Positions 1 through 9,476 of a stretch of 64,000 nucleotides of DNA are shown one piece after another. The stretch covers positions 15,665,886 to 15,729,885 of the forward strand of contig NC_090759.1 in assembly GCF_036898095.1 (NCBI RefSeq). Reading direction: 5' to 3'. The notes beneath the pieces were generated by a model. It was given only the letters and a program-made list of their open reading frames with translations, had not been told where the DNA came from and did not search any database. Numbering within the stretch: position 1 is the first letter of the stretch; each line of letters begins with the position of its first letter. A program made the translations under genes and the position numbers. The DNA comes from Palaemon carinicauda. Lineage: Eukaryota; Arthropoda; Malacostraca; Decapoda; Palaemonidae.

Positions 1-883
1 ATTGGAAGAGAAGGCTTCTTGATAGCACACCATAAGGCTTCTGATTGTCCTCGTAAAGGTTTTGACCTTTTTAGATAGTACCTAAGAGCTCTAACTGGGC
101 AAAGTACTCTCTCCAGTTCGTTCCCCACCAAGTTGGACAGGCTTGGGATCTCGAACGACTTAGGCCAAGGACGTGAAGGAAGCTCGTTTTTAGCAAAAAA
201 CCGAGCTGCAAGGAACATGTAGCCGTTTCAGATGTGAAAACTATGTTCCTGCTGAAGGTGTGGATCTCACTTACTCTTTTAGCTGTTGCCAAGCACACGA
301 GGAAAAGAGTTTTTAATGTGAGGTCCTTAAAAGAGGCTGATTGGAGAGGTTCAAATCTTGATGACATAAGGAACCTTAGGACCACGTCTAGATTCCAGCC
401 TGGAGTGGACAACCGACGTTCCTTTGAGGTCTCAAAAGACCTAAGGAGGTCCTGTAGATCTTTGTTGGTGGAAAGATCCAAGCCTCTGTGGCGGAAAACC
501 GCTGCCAACATACTTCTGTAACCCTTGATCGTAGGAGCTGAAAGGGATCTTATGTTCCTTAGATGTAACAGGAAGTCAGCAATCTGGGTTACAGTGGTAC
601 TGGTTGAGGAAACTGCATTGGCCTTGCACCAGCTTCGGAAGACTTCCCATTTAGACTGATAGACTCTGAGAGTGGATGTCCTCCTTGCTCTGGCAATCGC
701 TCTGGCTGCCTCCTTCGAAAAGCCTCTAGCTCTTGAGAGTCTTTCGATAGTCTGAAGGCAGTCAGACGAAGAGCGTGGAGGTTTGGGTGTACCTTCTTTA
801 CGTGAGGTTGACGTAGAAGGTCCACTCTTAGAGGAAGAGTCCTGGGAATGTCGACCAGCCATTGCAGTACTTCTGTGAACCAT
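1..883 (-). pseudogene. DIRS tyrosine recombinase fragment, copy 1
   Basis: The minus-strand frame matches the recombinase of copy 2: a SAM-like N-terminal segment with SKWEVFRSWC and SAPTIKGYRSML, then the catalytic block TAKRVSE holding the first catalytic Arg. The frame is lost near base 200, where the copy 2 sequence continues in another frame, and an in-frame stop follows at base 71. The HxxR and nucleophile Tyr lie beyond the window. The start is set by analogy with the Met of copy 2 at 7509. This enzyme family would recombine the circular DNA intermediate into the genome; this copy cannot. Confidence 0.8.
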
Positions 884-1996
884 TCTCTCGCGGGCCAGAG
901 GGGAGCAACCAACGTCAGCCGTGTCCCTTTGTGAGAGGCGAACTTCTGAAGTACCCTGTTGACAATCTTGAACGGCGGGAATGCATACAGGTCGAGATGG
1001 GACCAATCCAGCAGAAAAGCATCCACGTGAACTGCTGCTGGGTCTGGAATCGGAGAACAATACAACGGGAGCCTCTAGGTCATCGAGGTAGCGAACAGAT
1101 CTATGGTTGGCTGACCCCACAGGGCCCAAAGTCTGCTGCAAACATTCTTGTGAAGGGTCCACTCTGTGGGGATGACCTGACCCTTCCGGCTGAGGCGATC
1201 TGCCATGACATTCATATCGCCCTGAATGAACCTCGTTACCAGCGTGAGCTTTCGATCTTTTGACCAGATGAGGAGGTCCCTTGCGATCTAGAACAACTTC
1301 CTCGAATGAGTCCCTCCCTGCTTGGAGATGTAAGCCAAGGCTGTGGTGTTGTCGGAGTCCACCTCCACCACCTTGTTAGCTGGAGGGACTTGAAGTTCTC
1401 AAGGCCAGATGAACCGCCAACAACTCCTTGCAATTGATGTGAAGTGTCCTTTGCTCCTGATTCCATGTTCCCGAGCATTCCTGTCTGTCCAATGTCGCAC
1501 CCCAGCCCGTGTCTGATGCGTCCGAGAAGAGACGGTAGACCTTCCTTGAGAAGAAAGCTGTTCTTCCACCACGTTAGAGTAGACCTCATCTCTTCGGAAA
1601 CAGGAACTGAGACCGTCTCTAGCGTCATGTCCTTTATCCAGTGAGCAGCTAGATGATACTGAAGGGGGCGGAGGTGGAGTCTCCCTAACTCGATGAACAG
1701 GGCCAGCGATGAAAGTGTCCCTGTTAGACTCATCCACTGCCTGACTGAGCATCGGTTCCTTCTCAGCATGCTCTGGATGCATTCTAGGGCTTGGTTGATC
1801 CTTGGGGCCGACGGAAAAGCCCGAAAAAACTCGACTCTGAATCTCCATACCCAGGTAGACAATGGTCTGGGATGGGACGAGCTGGGACTTCTCTAAATTG
1901 ACCAGGAGGCCCAGTTCCTTGGTCAGATCCATAGTCCATCTGAGATTCTCCAGACAGCGACGACTTGTGGGAGCTCTTAAAAGCCAGTCGTCTGAC
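575..1996 (-). pseudogene. DIRS RT / RNase H / MT-like fragment, copy 1
   Basis: Several overlapping minus-strand frames together cover the part of the polyprotein after the RT active site. A frame ending at 1399 begins with SDDWLLRAPTSRR, where the family has YLDDWLLR, and continues with the KELGLLVNLEKSQL thumb segment. Another (589-1065) covers the post-RNase H block with DPAAVHVDAFLLDW and YAFPPF. At least three frameshifts separate these pieces. Everything upstream of the active-site Asp pair (fingers and first palm motif) is missing. Compare the intact version at 7215-9476. Confidence 0.8.
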
Positions 1997-2506
1997 GGAG
2001 CCGGACACAAGATCATGGTACTGCTGCACAGTCTGTGAACTGTCAACCATGGGGAAGCGAGGAAGTACAGCGACAACCCGAAACTGTCTAGACTGTCTGG
2101 GTAGTACAGACAACTCCTTATCGGGTTGCTGAGGTTGCCGCACTGCGTCACAACAAGTCACCTCTGCTGGTTGTTGAACGTCTTCCCAGTGACACACTGA
2201 CTCCGTAAAAAAAATTCTCTATCAAGGACTAAGCTTGGACTGCATGTCTTGCAACAAAGCTCAAGGTCTATGGGAGCAGGTGTGGCAACAGACGGGGTTA
2301 GCGACTGAAGCGGAACCATTTACCCTCCCTGGAAGCATGTTATGCTTAAATAAAAGTCCATAGGAGGCTAAGCAGCTTAAGGCTCCTCTCCAAATGACAG
2401 AGTCCTCAAGGGAATATCAGAAGGAGGGAGAACAGCACTTTCTCATCTACAGGAACCATATCCGAGAAAAGCTAAGTTCTCTCAGTGAGGGTTTCACTAG
2501 GCAAAA

Positions 2507-2670
2507 GCAGCAGACCAGAAGGCAACGTTATGAAACTGCTTGACAGTCTGTGAACTGTCAAAAACTGAACTGTCAACCACAACAGGAGCGTGAGGACATA
2601 CAGCACTGGTGTATAAGTAGCAGACCAGAAGGCAACGTCATGTAACTGCATGACAGTTTGTGAGTTGGCA
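2507..2670. repeat. Imperfect direct duplication inside the gag relic
   Basis: A segment starting agcagaccagaaggcaac, followed by a stretch ending in ctgtgaactgtc or tgtgagttggc, occurs at about 2507-2560 and again at about 2618-2670. The copies are diverged. They look like an old tandem duplication of the gag low-complexity coding region. Confidence 0.6.
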
Positions 2671-3030
2671 ACAACCAAAGATGTGTGGGGAAGCCTCAAC
2701 TCCTGCCTGACTAGTTTGCTGCTGGCGAGTGGCGGTAACCACAGTGTGTTGCGGAGGCTGACACACCATGTCAAAACACGGCAGCTTGTGGTAGCTCCCG
2801 CACGGCAACGGAGTGCTCTGTGTGTGGGAGTCATCATACATCTGGCAGGGTTGACTGTGCATGGGTGGAGGAGCTCTCACAACAAGAGTGTGAGAGCATG
2901 AAGCCATGCCGGGCGCACAACCGTGGGAGGTGTAGGCCCACGGGTGCATCGTCAACCTTCTACGCAGTCGGTATGTGGGAGCTGGCAACAACAAAAGCAG
3001 AGTGCTGGTGCGTGGGAGGGGCTGCGGTGG

Positions 3031-3345
3031 GTTGAGGAGCATGCGGTATGGTATGCAGAGCATGCTGTAAGGTATGCAGAGCATGCTGTAAGGTATGCAG
3101 AGCATGCTGTAAGGAATGCAGAGCATGCTGTAAGGAATGCAGAGCATGCTGTAAGGTATGCAGAGCATGCGGTATGGTATGCAGAGCATGAGGTAAGGCA
3201 TGCGGCTCATGCTGCATGGTATGCGGCTCATGCTGCATGGTATGCGGCTCATGCTGCATGGTATGCGGCTCATGCTGCATGGTATGCGGAGCATGCTGTA
3301 AGGTCTGCGGAGCATGCTGTAAGGTCTGCAGAGCATGCTGCATGG
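3031..3345. repeat. 21-bp tandem repeat (about 15 units)
   Basis: Units of the form gtatgcagagcatgctgtaag are repeated head to tail with point variants; a run of variants with gcggctcatgctgcatg lies at about 3198-3285. The period of 21 keeps reading frame, so each unit codes seven residues on the minus strand (HALHTLQ or HEPHTMQ types). Each unit holds the near-palindrome agcatgct. The amplification lies in the low-complexity part of the DIRS gag relic. Confidence 0.9.
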
Positions 3346-4137
3346 GCTGAGGAGAATGCCGCATAGTGCTGGAACCCGGCAACTCCTGATGCGGCAGCTC
3401 ACGCATGTTAGCAGATGGTGCAGCAAGAACATGCGTCTGGCAGTGAGGACTGCGCATCGGAGGAGGAGCTCTCACAGGTGTGGTGTGGGAGCAGGCAGCC
3501 GCAGTATCTGCTGAGCGCACAACCTCGGCGGGTTGTAGGTAAACAGGCTGCATTGTCAACCTTCCAGCATGAAACTCCTGCATGAAGGAGCAAGCTGAGA
3601 CTGTAAAGTCTGCAGCATGGACCACTAGGGTCTATGAAAGACAACAACAAACGGAGCTACTGTCCGTTGTGACTGAGTGTCTAAAACAGCTGGTGCGGCA
3701 ACAGACGGAGTTACTGCCTGTTGCGGTACCACCTAGCCTCTCTTAGGTGGTGTGCAGTTGTCGTACTGCAGCGAGTCCGAACTGACCCAGTGGCTACACC
3801 TAGGCCGTTGGACTTGCGCGGAAGGGACCGACTTGCACTTAAAAGCTGCAAGATTTGGTCCATGGTTTCTGCGAGAAACCTCTTCCGCAGACGAGGAATA
3901 AATGGGCTCTCTCGTCTTTGTGTGGGTGGGGTGATCACGTCGGCAACGTGTGTAGATACACCCGAAACCACAGAGGGAAACTTCTGTTCGTCGATCAAGG
4001 CCTGAGGAACCCATAAGTCCTTCGACATTACTTCTCCCCTGGGCTTGGGAGCTTGTAAGAGGTATCGGACTAGGTGAACCACTGGCACGAACAGACGAAC
4101 CCTCGAACGCAACACTGTAACACTTTGCGCATATCAC

Positions 4138-5255
4138 TTTATCACTTTTGATTTTCTGTTTGCACTAATTTCACTGAACTCGAAACTTTAAGTGGTTTGT
4201 ACCTGAAACACGCAATCCTATCCTTCATTAAAAGGTAGTAATTGCGAAAACAGTATTACAATGTAACAGAAAAACATAATGAAAGATAAAGAATTCAGTG
4301 GTTGGAAAAGAGACTAAACACTAGATCAAATAAACTACGTTTAAAATCTCTCACCGCATAAAGCCTAGGAACAAGAATAAAACTCTAGAAACGTTTTACC
4401 TTCTTCCCCTCTATCGACTAGGGAGGAGAAAAAAAAAAAAAAAAAAAAAAAAACGAGAACAACGTTACCCGCTTGAACGAAACGTTTATCCTCCTCTCTC
4501 TCCCTCCGTCTCTATCTCTCTCTCTCTCTCTCTCTTGACTTAGAACCTGAGAGATGAGCCCAATTATATATATCGTTAAAACATATTATTTGTTAAAGGA
4601 AAAAAACTGAAAGGTTTCCCAAATAAAAAGTTCCTTATTAGAATTAAAACCATTTAAGCTAAGAAAGAATGAACGAAACGCTAGAATCGGTTTACTCTTA
4701 CTGCAACGTGAAACCGTGAATACTCTCTCTCTATCGTAACGATAGAGCGCAAGTTGAACGTTCTGAACGTCAACAACTGCGGAGACAAAACAAAACGTTA
4801 GTTCAACTTTGAAAACAGTACGAGACTTATCAAAGAAATTCTTTCAAAAACATAAAATTAAAATAGCATAAATTCTTAACAGGAAAAACGATATGACGTA
4901 GCTCAATGTTAATTAACTTCGGTTCCAAGTAAGGACCGCCTACTATTAGGAAAGGTCGCATTTTTTTTTTTTTTTTTTTTTTCTTTTTTTTTTTAAGGAA
5001 AGTTAATCGAAGAGGCCTATAAATGGCGGAGAGATATAAAATAAAAAGTGAAAGAGAGTCTATACTCTCTTCGACACCAACACTTCCGTCTAAGGGAAGA
5101 GTCGGCCATTTAAAAGTGAAAGAGAGTCCATACTCTCTTCGTCACCATAATTAATTCAAATTAATTCCAAAAGCTTGCTAAGCTAATGATAAAGCTTCCT
5201 GAATAGCGAAGGCTAAACTCTAGAGCAAATACATCACCAAATCGTGAACAATAAC
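4138..5255. other. AT-rich non-coding segment between gag relic and right terminus of copy 1
   Basis: No coding frame is recognisable. Visible items are a poly(A) run (about 4430-4453), a CT run (about 4511-4535), a poly(T) run (about 4962-4994), and a short direct duplication of a segment beginning aaaagtgaaagagagtc at about 5043-5080 and 5113-5150. In copy 2 the equivalent gap between gag start and terminal repeat is only about 200 bp, so most of this looks like insertion or a different leader. Confidence 0.6.
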
Positions 5256-5472
5256 TCAAGAATCAACAGCGTATCCAAGTAGGTCTAGCCGGAGGCACGA
5301 CAGAGGAAAAATTGAGTTCTTGTTGACAAGAAGTACTTGAGTACCTGCTCACAGATGGCGCTGTTGTGTACACCCCCACCTGTATAGCGATCGCTGGCGT
5401 ATCCCGACCGTAGATTTCTGTCGGGCAACAGAGTTGACAGCTAATGATCATCGGGTAAGATTAATATTGAAA
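5256..5472 (-). repeat. Right terminal repeat of DIRS copy 1
   Basis: The segment matches the right terminus of copy 2 (12160-12368) in the same orientation, with many substitutions. Shared landmarks are gcacgacagaggaaaa, tgtcgggcaac, gagttgacagct and tcgggtaag, ending in taatattgaaaa. It sits about 110 bp before the left terminus of copy 2. Confidence 0.8.
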
Positions 5473-5582
5473 AAGTCAATTTTCATTTTTCTACAGACCT
5501 GTTAAAATGTTTATGAAATTTCAAGCAAAGCACCATATAATTGGGTCATTAAAAAATTCACTACTTCATACAATTAGTTAAA

Positions 5583-5785
5583 AAAAATGTTATTTTCATT
5601 AGTAAAATAAATTTTTGAATATACTTACCCGATAATCATGTAGCTGTCAACTCCGTTGCCCGACAGAATTCTACGGGAGGGATACGCCAGCTATCACTAT
5701 ACTAGAAGGGGGTGTACTCACCAGCGCCACCTGTGGCCAGGTACTGCAGTACTTCTTGTTGACACCACCTCACTTTTTCCTCGGT
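5583..5785 (+). repeat. Left inverted terminal repeat of DIRS copy 2
   Basis: From about 5626 to 5785 the sequence is the reverse complement of about 12195-12352, nearly without mismatch: cttacccgataatcatg, tagctgtcaactccgttg, ccagctatcactatac, gtactgcagtacttcttg. The outermost 40 or so bases (5583-5625, with attttcattagtaaa) are unique to this end and reappear, complemented, in the internal region at 5827-5880. Confidence 0.9.
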
Positions 5786-5826
5786 CCACTGGTTCTCTAT
5801 GGGGAGGAAGGGCGGGTCAATTAAAT

Positions 5827-5915
5827 CATGATTATCGGGTAAGTATATTCAAAAATTTATTTTACTAATGAAAATAACATTTTTCAATATTAAACTTACC
5901 CGATAATCATGTAGC
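5827..5915. repeat. Internal complementary region (fused-end junction) of DIRS copy 2
   Basis: The first half (5827-5877, catgattatcgggtaag through aaaataacat) is the reverse complement of the left outer end 5587-5640. The second half (5882-5915, tttcaatattaaactta then cccgataatcatgtag) is the reverse complement of the right outer end 12330-12366. This is the defining DIRS feature: a template for joining the two ends into a circle. The two halves meet around cattttt, the complement of the aaaatg found at both termini. Confidence 0.9.
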
Positions 5916-6315
5916 TGATTCACACCCAGGGGGGTGGGTGAAAACCAGTGTACATGACTAAAGGATAGCTAAGTATCCCGTATTTCATATAATCAGTTAT
6001 TTCAGAATAACAATGAAATAATAAGTACCTGGTAAGGAAGTCGACTTGAACCGTTACTCTGCCTTTATTAAGTTCGTCTTCCTTACTGAGCGCAGCGTTC
6101 CTCTTAGGAGGCTGAATCAACTCAAAGGTGCTAAAGTATATAGGGCTGCAACCCCTACTAAAGGACCTCTACACAACCTCTAACCCAGGCGCTTCTCAAG
6201 AATGAATTGACCACCCGCCAAATCAAAAGGATGCGGAAGGCTTCTTAGCCTACCGTAACAACCATAAAAAACAACAATAAAAGCATTCAAGAGAAAGGTT
6301 AAAAAGGTTATGGGA

Positions 6316-7509
6316 TTAAGGGAATGTAGTGGCTGAGCCCTCACCTACTACTGCACTCGCTGCTACGAATGGTCCCAGGGTGTAGCAGTTCTCGTAAAGA
6401 GACTGGACATCTTTAAGATAAAATGATGCAAACACTGACTTGCTCCTCCAGTAAGTTGAATCCATTATGCTCTGCAGAGAACGGTTCTTATTAAAGGCCA
6501 TCGAAGTGGCTACGGCTCTCACTTCGTGGGTCCTTACCTTCAGCAAAGCAAGGTCTTCCTCCTTCATGTGAGAATGGGCTTCTCTAATCAGAAGCCTTAT
6601 ATAATACGAAACCCCGTTTTTGGACATGGGCATCGAAGGTTTCTTGATTGCACACCATAAGGCTTCTGACTGTCCTCGTATAGGTTTTGACCTATTAAGA
6701 TAATATTTCAGAGCTCTGACAGGGCAAAGAACTCTTTCTAGCTCGTTACCTACCATGTTGGAAAGGCTAGGAATTTCAAACGATCTAGGCCAAGGACGTG
6801 AAGGAAGTTCATTCTTAGCTAAAAATCCGAGCTGTAAAGAACATGTTGCAGATTCGGATGTGAACCCAATGTTCTTGCTGAAGGCATGAACCTCACTGAC
6901 TCTTTTAGCTGTTGCAAGGCAGACGAGGAAAAGAGTCTTGAGGGTAAGGTCCTTGAAGGAAGCTGACTGGAGAGGTTCGAACCTAGGCGACATAAGGAAC
7001 CTTAAGACTACGTCTAGATTCCAGCCTGGAGTGGGTAAACGACGTTCTTTAGAAGTCTCAAAAGACTTAAGGATGTCTTGAAGGGCCTTGTTGGAAGAAA
7101 GGTCCAAACCTCTGTGGCGGAGAACTGAAGCCAACATACTCCTGTACCCTTTAATCGTAGGAGCCGAAAGGGATCTCTTATTCCTTAGATGTAATAGGAA
7201 GTCAGCTATTTGGGTTACAGAGGTATTGGTAGATGAAACTGCATTGGCTCTACACCAGTTCCGGAAGACTTCCCACTTGGATTGGTAGACTCTACGAGTG
7301 GATACCCTCCTTGCTCTGGCAATCGCACTGGCTGCCTCCTTCGAAAAGCCTCTAGCTCTAGCGAATCTTTCGACAGTCTGAAGGCAGTCAGCCGAAGAGC
7401 GTGGAGGTTTGGGTGCAACTTGTCTACGTGAGGTTGACGTAGAAGGTCCACTCTTAGAGGAAGAGTCCTGGGGACGTCGACCAGCCATTGTAGTACCTCC
7501 GTGAACCAT
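6316..7509 (-). CDS. DIRS tyrosine recombinase (copy 2), intact
   Basis: About 397 residues from the Met at 7509. The N-terminal SAM-like DNA-binding part holds STRRVYQSKWEVFRNWC and TIKGYRSMLASVLRHRG. The catalytic part has the first Arg in TAKRVSEVH (residue about 202), HEVR giving the HxxR box (about 328), and the nucleophile Tyr in SFYLKDVQ (about 362). The family cuts and rejoins DNA without target duplication and would integrate the circular cDNA. The same frame stays open upstream for another 570 codons, to 9219, across the RT/RNase H gene, so the true start cannot be fixed; 7509 was chosen because homology between copies in this frame begins nearby. The ORF overlaps the RT ORF end by about 290 nt. 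No disabling change is visible. Confidence 0.85.
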   Translation of the reverse strand: MVHGGTTMAGRRPQDSSSKSGPSTSTSRRQVAPKPPRSSADCLQTVERFARARGFSKEAASAIARARRVSTRRVYQSKWEVFRNWCRANAVSSTNTSVTQIADFLLHLRNKRSLSAPTIKGYRSMLASVLRHRGLDLSSNKALQDILKSFETSKERRLPTPGWNLDVVLRFLMSPRFEPLQSASFKDLTLKTLFLVCLATAKRVSEVHAFSKNIGFTSESATCSLQLGFLAKNELPSRPWPRSFEIPSLSNMVGNELERVLCPVRALKYYLNRSKPIRGQSEALWCAIKKPSMPMSKNGVSYYIRLLIREAHSHMKEEDLALLKVRTHEVRAVATSMAFNKNRSLQSIMDSTYWRSKSVFASFYLKDVQSLYENCYTLGPFVAASAVVGEGSATTFP

Positions 7510-9476
7510 TCTCTTGCAGGCCAAAGGGGAGCAACCAGCGTCAGCCGTGTCCCTTCGTGCGAGATGAACTTTTGAATGACTCTGTTGATGATCTTGAACG
7601 GTGGGAATGCGTAAAGGTCGAGATGGGACCAATTCAGCAGAAAAGCATCCACATGAACTGCTGCTGGGTCTGAAACTGGGGAACAGTACAAAGGAAGCCT
7701 CTTGGTCATGGAGGTGGCAAACAGATCTATTGTAGGCTGACCCCACAAGGTCCAAATTCTGTTGCACACGCTCTTGTGAAGGGTCCATTCCGTGGGGATG
7801 ACCTGATCTTTTCTGCTTAGGCGATCTGCTGAGACGTTCATGTTGCCCTGAATGAACCTCGTTACTAGGGTGAGGTTTAGACTTCTTGACCAAATGAGGA
7901 GGTCCCTTGCGATCTCGTACAGGTTCCTCGAATGGGTCCCTCCCTGCTTGGAGATGTAAGCCAAGGCTGTGGTGTTGTCGGAGTTCACCTCCACCACCTT
8001 GCCTAGCAGGAGGGACTTGAAGTTCAATAGGGCCAAATGAACTGCCAGGAGCTCCTTGCAGTTGATGTGGAGCGTTACCTGTTCCTTGTTCCACGTTCCC
8101 GAGCATTCCTGTCCGTTCAAGGTCGCGCCCCAGCCCGAGTCTGATGCATCCGAGAAGAGATGAAGATTGGGGGTCTGAATCGCTAACGATAGGCCCTCCT
8201 TGAGAAGGAGGTTGGTCTTCCACCACAAGAGAGTGGTCTTCATCTCTTTGGTGACCGGGATAGAGACTGCTTCGAGCGTCAAATCCTTGTCCCAATGAGC
8301 TGCTAGATGGAATTGAAGAGGGCGGAGGTGGAGTCTCCCTAACTCGACGAACAGGGCTAACGATGACAGGGTCCCTGTGAGACTCATCCACTGTCTCACC
8401 GAGCAACTGCTCCTCTTCAGCATGCTCAGGATGCAATCTAGGGCTTGGCTTATCCTTGGGGCCGATGGAAAAGCCCGAAAATCCTGACTCCGAATCTCCA
8501 TTCCCAGGTAAACAATGGATTGGGAGGGAATGAGCTGGGACTTTTCGAAGTTGACTAACAGACCCAGTTCCTTGATCAAGTCCAAAGTCCAGTTGAGACT
8601 CTCCAGACAGCGACGACTCGTGGAGGCTCTCAACAGCCAGTCGTCTAAGTAAAGGGAGGCTCTGATGTCGGATAAGTGGAGGAATTTTGCAATATTCCTC
8701 ATCAGAAGCGTAAACACCATAGGAGCTGTGCTTAGGCCAAAACACAGGGCTTGGAATTGGTACACAACCTTTCCAAAAACGAATCTCAGGAAAGGTTGGG
8801 AGTCTGGATGAATAGGAACGTGAAAGTATGCGTCTTTCAGATCCAACGAAACCATCCAGTCCTCCTGCCTGACCGCTGCTAGGACCGACTTCGTCGTCTC
8901 CATAGTGAACGTCTGCTTGGTGACATAAGCATTGAGCGCGCTGACGTCCAGCACCGGTCTCCAACCTCCTGTCTTCTTGGCCACCAGAAAGAGACGGTTG
9001 TAGAAGACCGGGGATTGATGGTCCCGGACTATAACCACTGCCTTCTTCTGTAACAGGAGCGACACCTCCTGGTGCAACGCTAGCCTCTTGTCCTTTTCCT
9101 TGTAGTTGGGAGAGAGGTTGATGGGAGAAGTGGTCAGAGGGGGTTTGCGGCAGAATGGTATCCTGTAACCCTCCCTCAGCCACCTGACAGACTGGGCGTC
9201 TGCACCTCTCTTTTCCCAAGCTTGCCAGAAGATCTTGAGTCTGGCTCCTACTGCTGTCTGGAGAGGAGGAGAGTCAGTGTTTGCCTTTAGAAGTCTTGGA
9301 ACCTTTCCTAGACTTGCTCCTGGAAGAGTCTGGACGGGAGCTTCCTCGGCTGGGGGCTCTACCACGAAAGGGCGGAATAAACCTCGTAGCAGGCGTATCA
9401 GCCACTGGGGTGCGGTAAGTCCTGGGGACTGAGGGAGCAACCTTAGTCTTACGAGCTGAAGAGGCCACAAGATCAT
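7215..9476 (-). CDS. DIRS reverse transcriptase / RNase H / MT-like polyprotein (copy 2), intact
   Basis: 753 residues. RT fingers and palm: RLFLVAKKTGGWRPVLD (about 160), SLDLKDAYFHVPIHP, CFGLSTAPMVFT and the active site YLDD (about 275). RNase H: LFSDASDSGWG (about 443), the Glu in NCKELLAVH, SDNTTALAYI (about 500) and NVSADRLSR supply the D-E-D-D set. After it comes PTIDLFAT, DPAAVHVDAFLLNW and YAFPPF (about 577-625), the place where DIRS elements carry a domain described as a Dam-like methyltransferase; I cannot confirm a catalytic motif. The ORF start overlaps the gag end by about 200 nt in another frame, and its end overlaps the recombinase. The enzyme would copy element RNA into DNA in the nucleus. 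The exact Met is uncertain. Confidence 0.9.
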   Translation of the reverse strand: MILWPLQLVRLRLLPQSPGLTAPQWLIRLLRGLFRPFVVEPPAEEAPVQTLPGASLGKVPRLLKANTDSPPLQTAVGARLKIFWQAWEKRGADAQSVRWLREGYRIPFCRKPPLTTSPINLSPNYKEKDKRLALHQEVSLLLQKKAVVIVRDHQSPVFYNRLFLVAKKTGGWRPVLDVSALNAYVTKQTFTMETTKSVLAAVRQEDWMVSLDLKDAYFHVPIHPDSQPFLRFVFGKVVYQFQALCFGLSTAPMVFTLLMRNIAKFLHLSDIRASLYLDDWLLRASTSRRCLESLNWTLDLIKELGLLVNFEKSQLIPSQSIVYLGMEIRSQDFRAFPSAPRISQALDCILSMLKRSSCSVRQWMSLTGTLSSLALFVELGRLHLRPLQFHLAAHWDKDLTLEAVSIPVTKEMKTTLLWWKTNLLLKEGLSLAIQTPNLHLFSDASDSGWGATLNGQECSGTWNKEQVTLHINCKELLAVHLALLNFKSLLLGKVVEVNSDNTTALAYISKQGGTHSRNLYEIARDLLIWSRSLNLTLVTRFIQGNMNVSADRLSRKDQVIPTEWTLHKSVCNRIWTLWGQPTIDLFATSMTKRLPLYCSPVSDPAAVHVDAFLLNWSHLDLYAFPPFKIINRVIQKFISHEGTRLTLVAPLWPAREWFTEVLQWLVDVPRTLPLRVDLLRQPHVDKLHPNLHALRLTAFRLSKDSLELEAFRRRQPVRLPEQGGYPLVESTNPSGKSSGTGVEPMQFHLPIPL

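Larger units (their letters stand above)
1997..4137 (-). pseudogene. DIRS gag-like remnant with amplified His/Leu/Gln/Pro repeats, copy 1
   Basis: Near 3711-4115 the minus strand carries the segment LLQAPKPRGEVMSKDLW, the counterpart of LLQAPKPRGEAMSKGKR in copy 2 gag, followed by a TPPKRG-like junction. Downstream (lower coordinates) is a low-complexity Pro/Gln/His-rich segment as in copy 2, but here it is inflated by a 21-bp tandem repeat coding a 7-residue unit of the HALHTLQ type. The N-terminal Cys/His-rich domain present in copies 2 and 3 is absent. The conserved C-terminal half of gag is also missing. No continuous frame survives. Function in an intact element would be particle formation; here it is only a relic. 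Confidence 0.65.
1..5472 (-). mobile_element. DIRS-like tyrosine-recombinase retrotransposon, copy 1 (decayed, cut by window edge)
   Basis: Reading down the minus strand, the piece has a right terminal repeat (5256-5472), gag-like remnants, RT/RNase H remnants and the start of a tyrosine recombinase that runs off the window at base 1. It is colinear with copy 2: base 10 here corresponds to about 6633 there, and the two are alike at the DNA level over 1-1996. All frames are broken. The part of RT upstream of the YLDD region and the C-terminal half of gag are missing, so a deletion joins gag repeats directly to RT at about 1996. The left terminal repeat and internal complementary region would lie outside the window. 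Confidence 0.85.

Noticed and set aside
3031..3345. 21-bp repeats as a CRISPR array
   Set aside because: Units are directly tandem with no unique spacers, in a eukaryotic retrotransposon gag.
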